Part shown: piece by piece, positions 52,731-60,868 of the stretch | Layout of the letters: every line of letters begins with the position of its first letter | Position numbering within the stretch: position 1 is the first letter of the stretch | Origin: Thermogemmatispora aurantia | Lineage (GTDB): Bacteria > Chloroflexota > Ktedonobacteria > Ktedonobacterales > Ktedonobacteraceae | Assembly: GCF_008974285.1 (NCBI RefSeq) | Contig: NZ_BKZV01000004.1 | Coordinates: 542,752-606,751 of the forward strand | DNA length: 64,000 nt | Direction of reading: 5' to 3' | The notes under the pieces: generated by a model | What the model saw: only the letters and a program-made list of their open reading frames with translations | Told to the model about the DNA's origin: nothing | The model's database searches: none | Program-made: the position numbers and the translations under genes

Positions 52731-52745
52731 CCCGTCGGTTCCGCT
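52725..52745 (+). repeat. attR: right attachment site
   Basis: TCGAAGCCCGTCGGTTCCGC plus T. Only one base differs from the tRNA-end copy at 23140-23160. Left of it is element DNA, right of it the host terminator. Confidence 0.85.
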
Positions 52746-52761
52746 TCCGGTAAAATTCCAA

Positions 52762-52808
52762 GAAACCCCCTCCGCGATGAGATGAGGAGTCGTCGCGGAG
52801 GGGGTTTC
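52762..52808. terminator. Displaced terminator of the tRNA-Asp gene
   Basis: GAAACCCCCTCCGCGA and TCGCGGAGGGGGTTTC form a perfect 16-bp stem with a 15-base loop, beginning 19 bases after the displaced tRNA 3' end. Before integration it would have directly followed the tRNA. Confidence 0.75.
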
Positions 52809-53145
52809 TCATCTCCTCTTCTTCCTCCTCTCCCTCTCTATCCATTCTCTCGGCCTGGTATCGCTCTGATCTCCTGAGTCTGGCCGCTTCCATCCCTGCC
52901 AGGCCGTGGCCCGCAGTCCATCGCCAGCCCTGCAGGGGCAATCGCGGTGGCTAGTGACTCACACCGTGGACGCCTTGTATCAGACCAGCTGAGGCATCGT
53001 GCACCAGCCCCTGCCTGGGGAGGCATATCGTGGGAAGGAGATTGGAGAGGGAGGGGATCACCTGTCTCCTTTCGGACTCGAAGGAGATCCCTGATGATAC
53101 CCCCTCAAATACTGTCGGTGGAGTGCGCTGGAAGAAGGAGTTTCC

Positions 53146-53370
53146 GTTTCAATCCCAGAGGGGCTTCTTCGCTGATGCTGACGGCCCCTCCTCCAGGAGA
53201 AGCACCTGGAGCCGTCACCGTCAAGCCGTTTCGAGGATCCCAAAAAATCGGTCGGCAGTGACCGCTTCCATGCGGTCATGATCTCAGCCACTTTGGTCCT
53301 CAGACGACCTGAAAAGCCGTTCGAGGATCGCTACATGAGCAGCTGGGTGCTGAGATCCTCGAAATGACGG
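53146..53370 (-). CRISPR. Lone CRISPR repeat with leader outside the element
   Basis: One repeat (53146-53182), plus-strand reading starting GTTTCAATCCCAGAGGGGC, is the complement of the array-1 type. The leader at the right has CGTCAA (53219-53224, complement of TTGACG) but a poor -10 box. A dyad with GTCGGCAGTGACCGCT and diverged boxes (TTCGAGGATC) follow to about 53370. No coiled-coil gene is present. Probably inactive. Confidence 0.7.
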
Positions 53371-54439
53371 GCATCTCATTACCGCAACAGTATCAGAGGC
53401 ATGTTCCCCTTCTCATGCGTCTCCCCGATGGAGCCGCCCCTTGCCTCCTCTCCACGCTGGAAACGGTCCGTCGCTGCTGGCTCCCAGGCCCGACCACAGC
53501 GCCAGCAGCGCGCAGCTTCGGACCGCGCTCGCGTAGGAAGCGCCTTACGAAACGCTCCACCAGACCTAGCAGCCAGCAACTGTGGTGCTGCAGCGCCTCA
53601 TGACAGCGGCGCTGCAGCAAAGCCTGCGCGATAGCGAGCTGCTGGAACCCCGGCAGCAGGGTCGCATCCGCGGAGCGCGAAGAGTGTTCGAGTCTCAGGC
53701 GTCCTCTGCTATCGGCTGTGCAGAGTCAGCTGGAGGCTGCGAAGCTGGCGATGGACTGCCCGTCCCACCGCTGCTGCCGCCCATGCTCCAGGCCAGCGGG
53801 CTGAACAATCAGCTATGAATTGATTACGTTTGCGTAGGTTAGTGTCCAGCTTATCCAGTACAAAGTCAAGCTGAGGAGAGAATATACAACTAGATGACAG
53901 CGATGAATCACACGATTTCAGTAGAGATTTGCTGGACCAGGGCGGCTACCTGAGTGTGACTATTGGCGTCGCCCCTATCTGTCGCTGGACCTTACAGACA
54001 CGAGCCAGTTTGTGAGCCATTGGTGGCGGGAGATGCGGGCCTTCGCCCAAGGACAATGACTGAAGGTGCAGCTGTGTAGCCTGGCGCAGGAGCTGGAGGA
54101 GTTCTTGCCGCTGGTGGGCTATAACTTCACCAAATACCAGATGTGCTACGATCCCCAACGGTATCGGATGAAGATGCAAATCCCTGGCCGAGAGCCCGAG
54201 GGAGTGCGCGATCCTGTTCGAACTGCCCTGGGAGGGGCTGGTCATCGGCTCCTGCCTCTTCTATCATTACAAGGGTCTGCTTTATGCACACATGATAGGC
54301 ATTCTCCCTGGTGTTCCCAAAAAGGTATTCCCTTCACGCGGTATTGCTACTTCACAGCAATCCGACCTGGTCGTTTCTCTGGCAGTATATCATGGCTGTC
54401 CTGCTCAGCGACTTCGGCATCGGGCTGCTGACCATCAGC
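53371..54439. other. Eroded region with unidentifiable coding scraps
   Basis: Short protein-like pieces occur (for example ELEEFLPLVGYNFTKYQMCY near 54090 and YIMAVLLSDFGIGLLTISFS near 54390, plus strand) in different frames, but none was identified. It is likely relic DNA. Confidence 0.4.
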
Positions 54440-54452
54440 TTCTCCGCTACCC

Positions 54453-54719
54453 TCAAGCCCGACGCGGAAGCAGAGGGCATCGCCGCCTACATAGTTCCAG
54501 TTTTCCCCAAGAGATCAGGGGTGAGATGGTGCTGATCAGACTGCAAGCTGTGAGCCGCTGTGGAATCCTGGCGGTGCAGGCCAGGGCACAGGGGCCACCG
54601 GCAGAAAAGCCTTCCACGGTAAAGTGCTTGGGACCCAGATGATCGGCGACTTCCGCGACGTCATCAGGCCAGTCGAGCAGCCGAGTGGAGAGCGGGAGAA
54701 ATGAAACAGCCGTCTTCAA
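54453..54719 (-). pseudogene. Alpha/beta hydrolase fragment
   Basis: The frame reads STRLLDWPDDVAEVADHLGP then HFTVEGFSAGGPCALACTAR and IPQRLTACSLISTISPL: the helix before the nucleophile elbow, the elbow GFSAGG and the following helix of an alpha/beta hydrolase. The rest is absent. Confidence 0.6.
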
Positions 54720-55343
54720 GTTCAGACTCAGACGATGGGGAAAGGATGAGACAGGGAAGATAGTGGGGGAGAGACGAGGGGAAAGGTGAAAAGGTCGATA
54801 AACACAGGTGATCCTTCAGCCAGCCTTCCACCTCTCCTTCTCGTCAGCGCCCCCCTTCCCGTGCCCAGGCAAACCGCTCTGCGCGACGGTGGCTGCGCAC
54901 GTCTGCTCACCGGTTCCATTGATGATCACAATCCTCCTCGACAATAACCCAGTTTGATGGCTGTTGCTCCCTCTCCTCCTGCGACCAATCTCTCAGGTCG
55001 GGAGCTTCCGAGGGGATTAAAACAGGTGTTCTCTCTAGGTAAAACAATCTCTGCCGAGGATTATATGGCTGTCAGAGCAGGCCCGTCAAGGAGTTGGCTG
55101 GTCAAAAAGAGTTGTGGACTGACGTAGACCTCGTTCTCTGCGAATGTAGAGGCGCGAGCATCATCGTCGCCAGTCCATCCCTACAAGGGACCCGCTGGTC
55201 GCTGGGAAAGCTGTTGCTTGTTGCTCTCTCCCTCGGCGACTCTCAGGGCAGGGCCTAAAGCCTTTCTCTGCGCTCAGGCTATGCCGGGGAGGGAGAGAAG
55301 TAGCAGAGCGGCAGACGACAGCGAAAAAGAGGGCTGGCCAGGG
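54720..55343. other. Intergenic region without recognised gene
   Basis: No coding signature or tRNA was seen. A few weak hairpins occur, none with a convincing U-run. Confidence 0.35.
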
Positions 55344-56636
55344 CTAAGGAGTTGCGGCTCCCTGGCTCAGAAGACGCAGTGTATAACCTAGCGCTTTCCC
55401 GCTCAGCGGCCCAAAGCGTCCCTCTGGGGGCGTCGGAACCTCGGGATCAAGTGCCAGGTCGACCAGCTCAGGCGCGTAGAGATACTCCCCGAGCAGGAGC
55501 GCCAGGCCAGTAATGCCAGCATGGATATCCAGGCGACTGGTGGTAATCTGCAAATCGCGGGTAGCCAGCGGCAAGGAACGCCGATAGACCACTTCGCGAA
55601 TGCCGGCAAGCAGTGGCTCATCGGCGTGAGCCAGGCGACCGCCTAAGACCACCAGCGAAGGGTTGAGCAGGCTCACCGCGTCGGAGATGGCCTGGCCCAG
55701 CACACGGGCCGCCTGACGAGCCAGATGGACCGCGTCCTGCTGGCCGGCTCGGATCAGGCGAACCACCTCATAGGTCGAATGGACCTGGTGACCGAGTGCG
55801 CGGAGATCGCGCAGCAATGCCCAGCCACCGGCATAGGCTTCCACACAACCGCGATTACCACAGCGGCAGAGAGGAGGGGTCGTCAGATTGGCCAGGTCGC
55901 CGCTGTAGGGGATGTGACCGAGGTCCCCAGCTGCTCCTTGGGCGCCACGCAGAATCTGCCCGTTCGAAATAATGCCGCAGCCGACTCCCGTCCCTACCTT
56001 GACCATCAACATATGCGGGTGCTCTGGCCAGCAGGCCTTATATTCTCCAAAGGCCATCACGTTCACATCATTGTCCACCAGCGTCGGACAGGCAAAGCGC
56101 TCGAGAAAGTAGCCCGGGATGTCAAAGCCGTCCCAGCCGGTCATAATCGGTGGGCTGACCACACGCCCGGTGGCAAACTCCACGGGGCCAGGGACACTGA
56201 TCCCGATGCCATGCACCTTCTGGGGAGCCACCTGCTGCTGTTGCAGAAGGGCCAAAAACGTCCTCGTCACCTGCTCAAGCACAGGATGGGGCCCGGCAGC
56301 GACATCTAGCTCACTGGCTTCCTCCGCCAGAATAGCCCCAGCCAGATCTGTCAGTGCACAGCGCAAATGACTGGCCCCAACGTCAGCAGTCAAAAATACC
56401 CCGCGCGCCGCATTGAATTTGAATTGCGTCGGCGGACGGCCCCCAGTCGAGGCGCTGGCTCCATCCGGTACCAGCAACCCGGCAGCGAGCAGCTGCTCCA
56501 GGCGCTGCGTGACTGTCGAGCGTGCCAGGCCGGTCAGGCGGATCACATCCGCCCGCGTGCGCGCCTGGCCAGTGCGAAACAGGGCGAGAACAGCTCCTGA
56601 CCGCGAGGCATCGTTGCCCTCAAGTGGTGATTTCAT
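55344..56636 (-). CDS. ROK-family (XylR/NagC-type) transcriptional repressor
   Basis: The 430-residue protein has an N-terminal winged helix (TRADVIRLTGLARSTVTQRL, about 27-46) and a ROK sugar-kinase-like domain: LTADVGASHLRCALTDLAG, GIGISVPGPVEFATG, TLVDNDVNVMAFGEY, VKVGTGVGCGIISNG and the zinc motif CRCGNRGCVEAYAGG (about 255-275). The start is ATG 56636, because GAGGAG precedes it and an upstream GTG lies inside that site. It is divergent from a sugar transport and kinase operon and very likely represses it until the sugar binds. Confidence 0.85.
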   Translation of the reverse strand: MKSPLEGNDASRSGAVLALFRTGQARTRADVIRLTGLARSTVTQRLEQLLAAGLLVPDGASASTGGRPPTQFKFNAARGVFLTADVGASHLRCALTDLAGAILAEEASELDVAAGPHPVLEQVTRTFLALLQQQQVAPQKVHGIGISVPGPVEFATGRVVSPPIMTGWDGFDIPGYFLERFACPTLVDNDVNVMAFGEYKACWPEHPHMLMVKVGTGVGCGIISNGQILRGAQGAAGDLGHIPYSGDLANLTTPPLCRCGNRGCVEAYAGGWALLRDLRALGHQVHSTYEVVRLIRAGQQDAVHLARQAARVLGQAISDAVSLLNPSLVVLGGRLAHADEPLLAGIREVVYRRSLPLATRDLQITTSRLDIHAGITGLALLLGEYLYAPELVDLALDPEVPTPPEGRFGPLSGKALGYTLRLLSQGAATP

Positions 56637-56783
56637 CAGCGTGGCACTCCTCACAGCTCCGAAAATAGAGAGGGCTACCTGCGCCGGCAGTCCATGCTAG
56701 CCACAGGTGCATTTGGCATATTCGCCTTTATTCTACCAAGGAGAGGGGGTCTTCTCAAGATTACCCTGCAGGATTCTGCTATA

Positions 56784-56839
56784 TTTGGTCCGAAGATACC
56801 AAACTTTTGCTTGACATAATACATAAGTACGGCTATAAT
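56784..56839 (+). promoter_or_regulatory. ROK operator and sugar-operon promoter
   Basis: The inverted repeat TTTGGT-N8-ACCAAA (56784-56803) directly precedes a consensus promoter TTGACA (56811), 17 bp, TATAAT (56834). The dyad sits where a repressor would block polymerase. Confidence 0.75.
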
Positions 56840-56955
56840 TTGCCAATAGTGAAGGGTCCCTCGACTCAGCCGGGCAGAAGTCATTGCTGAGTCGACCAAA
56901 GCGTTGCATCGACTATTTTTATTCTTGTCAGAGACAGACGGAAGGAGGCGCTGCA

Positions 56956-57984
56956 GTGTGCAGGCAATCGCTGATGACAAGGATGAGCCTGATCCTGCTG
57001 GCGGTGCTTGGCGTGATCATCACAGCCTGTGGCGGAGCCAGTAGCAGCGGGAGCGGAAGCAGTGGAAGCACGCAAGTTGCAGCTGTGATCAAAGGGCTAG
57101 ACAACCCGTTCTTCCAGGCCATGCAGCGGGGCATTCAAGACGAAGCCAGGACCGTGGGCGTATCTGTTACTGTCCAGGCAGCCACGAGCATCACGGACAC
57201 CACTGGTCAGGCGGACAAGCTCCAGGCCCTCGCGGGTCAGAACTACGGCTGCTACATCGTCAACCCTATCAGTGGCACCAACCTGGTTCAGGCTCTGGCG
57301 CCTGTCTCCCAGGCTGGCAAACCGATTATCAACATCGATAATCCTATTAGCGCGCAGGCAGCCCAGGCGGCTGGCATCAAAATCAGCACCTACATTGGAA
57401 CGGACAATATCAGTGCCGGTCATCAGGCAGCTAACGAGATGGCCAAACTGCTACCAACAGGGGGCAAGGTTGCCCTGATTGGAGGCATCGCCGGAGACGT
57501 GACCAGCCAGCAGCGTCTCCAGGGTTTTAGCCAGGGTATTCCTGCGACGATCCAGATCGTGCAGACAGTTGCAGCAGACTGGGATCGCCAGAAAGCGCTG
57601 ACAGCCGCTGGTGATATCCTGCGCGCTCACCCCGATCTCAAAGGCTTTTTTGTCGCCAACGATGACATGGCTCTTGGGGTCGTCCGGGCCATTGCGGACG
57701 CTGGGAAACAGGGTCAGGTCAAGGTGGTCAGCGTCGACGGCATCCAGGATGCCTTGAAATCCATTCAAGCGGGTCAGCTCTCGGCCACCGTTTCTCAGTA
57801 CCCCTATACGATTGGAGCAATGGGGGTCGAGGCCTGCAAGGCGGCGTTGGCAGGTAAAACCCTGCCGGCCAAAGTCACTGCTCCGGTGCTCGTAGTGACC
57901 AGCGATAATGTTGCTCAGGCTCTGGCTAGCTTCCCCAAGCCGTTCAGCAGCTATGTTGATCCCTTTCAAGACCTTCTTAAGTAG
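56956..57984 (+). CDS. Sugar ABC transporter substrate-binding lipoprotein
   Basis: From GTG 56956 (GAAGGAGG eight bases upstream) the protein has 342 residues. It has a lipoprotein signal with lipobox-like ITACGG, a Ser/Gly linker, then the periplasmic-binding-protein fold of the RbsB type: VAAVIKGLDNPFFQAMQRGI, NPISGTNLVQALAPVSQAGK, TYIGTDNISAGHQAANEMAK and FFVANDDMALGVVRAIADAG. It binds a sugar outside the membrane and delivers it to the permease encoded next. The ligand may be a pentose or ketose given the downstream enzymes. Confidence 0.85.
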   Translation: MCRQSLMTRMSLILLAVLGVIITACGGASSSGSGSSGSTQVAAVIKGLDNPFFQAMQRGIQDEARTVGVSVTVQAATSITDTTGQADKLQALAGQNYGCYIVNPISGTNLVQALAPVSQAGKPIINIDNPISAQAAQAAGIKISTYIGTDNISAGHQAANEMAKLLPTGGKVALIGGIAGDVTSQQRLQGFSQGIPATIQIVQTVAADWDRQKALTAAGDILRAHPDLKGFFVANDDMALGVVRAIADAGKQGQVKVVSVDGIQDALKSIQAGQLSATVSQYPYTIGAMGVEACKAALAGKTLPAKVTAPVLVVTSDNVAQALASFPKPFSSYVDPFQDLLK

Positions 57985-58127
57985 TCAGGAAGGAAGCAAG
58001 CCAGTGAGTGAGTGAGTGGGTGGGTGGGGCGCATGCGAAAGAGCAAGCAGGTATCCGCACGGGCCTGTCAGGGCCGGCAGCGCGACCGCTCCACTCGCTC
58101 ACTCATGTGAGAGGAAGGAGACAGCGG

Positions 58128-59120
58128 ATGGAACAGAGCAACACGCCAGTGACAGCGCTTCCGGCGCAGGCGGAGCGACTGAGCTGGAGAGAGCGGCTCA
58201 GCGATCCCGAGTTCTGGATCAACTGGACAGCGGTGATCGCCCTGGCGGTGCTGGTCATCATCTTTGGGATCGCCTCACCGGCATTCTTAAGCTTCGGCAA
58301 TATCCGCGCTGTGCTGGTAGCGGCGGCTCTCCTGGTGATCCTGACGGTGGGGCAGACCTTTGTGATCCTGACGGGGGGCATTGATCTCTCTTTGGCATCC
58401 ACCATGACCTGGGCTGGTGTGGTCCTGGGGCAGGTTGTCGCCCACGGAGGCCCGATCGGTCTGGCTTGCCTCTTGGCCATCATTGCCGGCTTGCTCGTGG
58501 GCCTCATCAATGGCCTGCTGGTTGCCTGGGGACGGATTCCCGATTTCATTGCGACGCTTGGCACGCTCAGCGCTGCCTCTGGGGCAGCTCTGATCTTCTC
58601 CAATGGTGAGCCGGTGACGATTGTCAGCACCTTCTTGCTTCAGCTCGCCACAGGCTCACTTGGTCCACTGCCCTACTTTGTCCTGATCGCTCTGCTCGTA
58701 GTATTGCTGGGACATTTCTTACTCTTTTACACGCGCTTTGGGACCCACCTGCTAGCCACTGGGGGCGATGCTGAGGCGGCTCGCGCTATGGGCATTCGTA
58801 CTGCGGGGATTAAGCTGGCTGCCTACCTGCTGGCAGGTGGCCTGGCCGGTTTGGCTGCCATCCTCTTCACGGCGCGCATTGGCGCTGCCGAACCGGCGGT
58901 CGATACCAGCTACTTGCTCAATTCTGTAGCGGCAGTAGTCCTGGGAGGCGTCAGTCTCTTTGGAGGGCGTGGCACCATAGCCGGTCCTGCTGCTGGCGCG
59001 CTCTTACTCACGGTGCTCGTCAACGGGCTGACCTTACTTGGACTCTCACAATTCTACCAACCGGTGGTGGTTGGTTTGGCGGTCGTGTTGGCCGCCTTGC
59101 TGGTGAGGTACTGGCGATGA
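58128..59120 (+). CDS. Sugar ABC transporter permease (RbsC-like)
   Basis: The 330-residue protein has about ten hydrophobic segments and the BPD_transp_2 pattern: TFVILTGGIDLSLASTMTWA, GLINGLLVAWGRIPDFIATL, GGDAEAARAMGIRTAGIKLA (the EAA-like coupling loop) and NSVAAVVLGGVSLFGGRGTI. AAGGAGACAGCGG precedes ATG 58128; the longer frame upstream is not conserved in type. Its stop overlaps the ATPase start (ATGA). Confidence 0.9.
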   Translation: MEQSNTPVTALPAQAERLSWRERLSDPEFWINWTAVIALAVLVIIFGIASPAFLSFGNIRAVLVAAALLVILTVGQTFVILTGGIDLSLASTMTWAGVVLGQVVAHGGPIGLACLLAIIAGLLVGLINGLLVAWGRIPDFIATLGTLSAASGAALIFSNGEPVTIVSTFLLQLATGSLGPLPYFVLIALLVVLLGHFLLFYTRFGTHLLATGGDAEAARAMGIRTAGIKLAAYLLAGGLAGLAAILFTARIGAAEPAVDTSYLLNSVAAVVLGGVSLFGGRGTIAGPAAGALLLTVLVNGLTLLGLSQFYQPVVVGLAVVLAALLVRYWR

Positions 59121-59962
59121 GTCCTACGGAATTTGAACGTGTTTTTTCTGCTCCTCAGACTCCGGAGCGTACCCCTACTCCAGGCGCTCCGCCTGGCTCT
59201 GGCGTGCCTGGTCCTGCTGAGGTATTGCTCCTGGTGGAGCGCGTTAGCAAGCATTTTGGGGCCATTGTGGCGCTGCATGAAGTGACGCTGTGGGCGCGAC
59301 GTGGAGAGATCACGGCCATTGTCGGGGATAACGGTGCAGGCAAATCGACCTTGATTAAATGCATCTCGGGCCTGCACTCTCCGAGCAGCGGGCGCCTCTT
59401 CTTTGAGGGGAAAGAGGTGCATTTTGCCTCTCCCCAGGAGGCGCGTCAGGCAGGCATCGAGACAGTCTATCAGAACCTGGCTATGATTGAAGATCTCACG
59501 GTCTGGCAGAATCTCTTTCTCAACCGCGAGCGAGTCAAGCGTCTGGGACCCTTAGCGATCCTGGATCGCCGGACGATGCGCCGCGAGGCCCTGCGGATGC
59601 TCCGGCAATTTGAGGTTCATCTGCCTTCCATCCATGCCCGACTGCGGCAGCTCTCTGGCGGGCAGCGGCAGGCCATTGCCATCGCGCGAGCTGCAAGCTG
59701 GGGGTCGCGCCTGTTGATCATGGATGAGCCAACGGCAGCTCTGGGCGTTCGGGAGACGCGACGTGTTGAGGAGCTGATTCTTCGCCTGCGCGACCAGGGG
59801 CTGGCTATCTTGCTGATCAGCCATAACTTTGAACAGGTGCTGCGCCTCTCTCAGCAGGTGTGGGTCATGCGCAGCGGACGTGTGGTCGGAGGACGCCGGA
59901 CGAACGAGACAACGAGTGATGAACTTGTGGCGATGATCACCGGCGTCAAGAGTGATGAGTGA
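59117..59962 (+). CDS. Sugar ABC transporter ATP-binding protein (single domain)
   Basis: The 281-residue protein has Walker A VGDNGAGKSTLIKC (about 75-88), the signature LSGGQRQAIAIARAA near 178, Walker B LLIMDEPTAALG near 199 and the switch His ILLISHNFEQVL. Classical RbsA/XylG ATPases carry two fused domains of about 500 residues; this has one, so it must act as a homodimer. The first 40 residues are a Pro-rich extension. It is translationally coupled to the permease. Confidence 0.85.
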   Translation: MSPTEFERVFSAPQTPERTPTPGAPPGSGVPGPAEVLLLVERVSKHFGAIVALHEVTLWARRGEITAIVGDNGAGKSTLIKCISGLHSPSSGRLFFEGKEVHFASPQEARQAGIETVYQNLAMIEDLTVWQNLFLNRERVKRLGPLAILDRRTMRREALRMLRQFEVHLPSIHARLRQLSGGQRQAIAIARAASWGSRLLIMDEPTAALGVRETRRVEELILRLRDQGLAILLISHNFEQVLRLSQQVWVMRSGRVVGGRRTNETTSDELVAMITGVKSDE

Positions 59963-59987
59963 TCGCTAGAACAGCTGTGGAGATGCC

Positions 59988-60860
59988 ATGAAACAGAAAA
60001 TAGGTATTCATGCCTTCGTCTGGGTGGGCGGCTGGAGTGAGGAAGAGTGTCGTCAGGCGCTCGAAAGCAGTCGCACGAGCGGCTATGATCTGATCGAGAT
60101 CCCCCTGCTTGAGCCTGCCGCGATCGACGTGGCGCTGACCAGAAGCCTGTTGGAAAAGACTGGTCTCGAAGCGACGTGCACACTGGCTCTGACGCCCGAG
60201 ACGGATATTTCCAGCACAGATGAAGCAGTAGTAGCACGTGGCGAGCGGTTGCTGCATGATGCGCTGGCGGTGGCCCGGGATCTGGGGGCCACCTATCTTG
60301 GTGGGGTGATCTTCGGGGCCTTGACACGCTATCGGGAGCCGCTGGCTCCTGCCGGACGGCTGAACAGTATGCGGGTTCTGGCTCGTCTGGCCGAGCAGGC
60401 AGCGGCCAGTGGCATGCAACTGGGTCTCGAAGTGGTGAACCGCTATGAGAGCAATTTCCTCAATACAGCGGAGCAGGCTCTGAGCCTGATTGAGGAAATC
60501 GGTGCGCCTAATCTCGTGGTCCATCTCGATACGTATCACATGAATATCGAAGAAGAAAATTTTGTGAAGCCGGTAGTGGCCTGTGGAAAGCGGCTGGGCT
60601 ATGTCCATGTGGGTGAAAGCCATCGGGGCTACCTCGGCACGGGCACGGTGGATTTCCCTGCCTTTTTCCGGGCGCTGCGGCAGGCTGGTTATCAAGGGCC
60701 GATCACCTTTGAGAGCTTTTCTCGGGCACAGGAGATTGCGAACCTCTCTGGCGATCTGGCGATCTGGCGTTATACCTGGACCGACCGTTTTGACCTGGCC
60801 AGACATGCCCGGGCTTTCATTGCAGCAGGTCTGGAGGCTGCAGACACCCCCGAGGACTAG
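59988..60860 (+). CDS. Ketose 3-epimerase / sugar phosphate isomerase-epimerase (TIM barrel)
   Basis: The 290-residue AP-endonuclease-2-fold protein shows the metal-binding positions of D-psicose/D-tagatose 3-epimerases: Glu in GLEVVNRYESNFLNT (about 147), Asp and His in VVHLDTYHMNIEEENF (about 180), His in LGYVHVGESHRGYLGTG (about 206) and Glu in ITFESFSR (about 240). It would convert a ketose before phosphorylation by the kinase encoded 8 bases downstream. Exact sugar unknown. Confidence 0.8.
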   Translation: MKQKIGIHAFVWVGGWSEEECRQALESSRTSGYDLIEIPLLEPAAIDVALTRSLLEKTGLEATCTLALTPETDISSTDEAVVARGERLLHDALAVARDLGATYLGGVIFGALTRYREPLAPAGRLNSMRVLARLAEQAAASGMQLGLEVVNRYESNFLNTAEQALSLIEEIGAPNLVVHLDTYHMNIEEENFVKPVVACGKRLGYVHVGESHRGYLGTGTVDFPAFFRALRQAGYQGPITFESFSRAQEIANLSGDLAIWRYTWTDRFDLARHARAFIAAGLEAADTPED

Positions 60861-60868
60861 TCACCATC

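Larger units (their letters stand above)
23146..52745. mobile_element. Integrative element of about 29.6 kb in tRNA-Asp, carrying CRISPR arrays
   Basis: Bounded by 15-bp exact repeats of the tRNA 3' end. Just inside the left end is a large serine recombinase on the minus strand. Beyond the right end, 19 bases after the displaced tRNA end, lies a strong hairpin terminator that would have belonged to the intact tRNA gene. Cargo: clamp, helicase loader and initiator (autonomous replication is likely when excised), cytosine methyltransferase, HNH nuclease, exonuclease-like and lysozyme-like proteins, membrane and zinc-finger proteins, a GntR regulator, a tyrosine recombinase and most CRISPR arrays. 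No conjugation or virion structural genes were recognised, so it may be an integrative plasmid or satellite. Confidence 0.8.

Noticed and set aside
52494..52941. 178-residue frame from 52941 as a complete HTH gene
   Set aside because: Its first 66 residues are antisense to the host terminator and attachment site, with no ribosome binding site; only the part left of the core looks coding.
55100..55200. Possible tRNA or small RNA in the gap before the ROK gene
   Set aside because: No cloverleaf with a proper T arm could be drawn.
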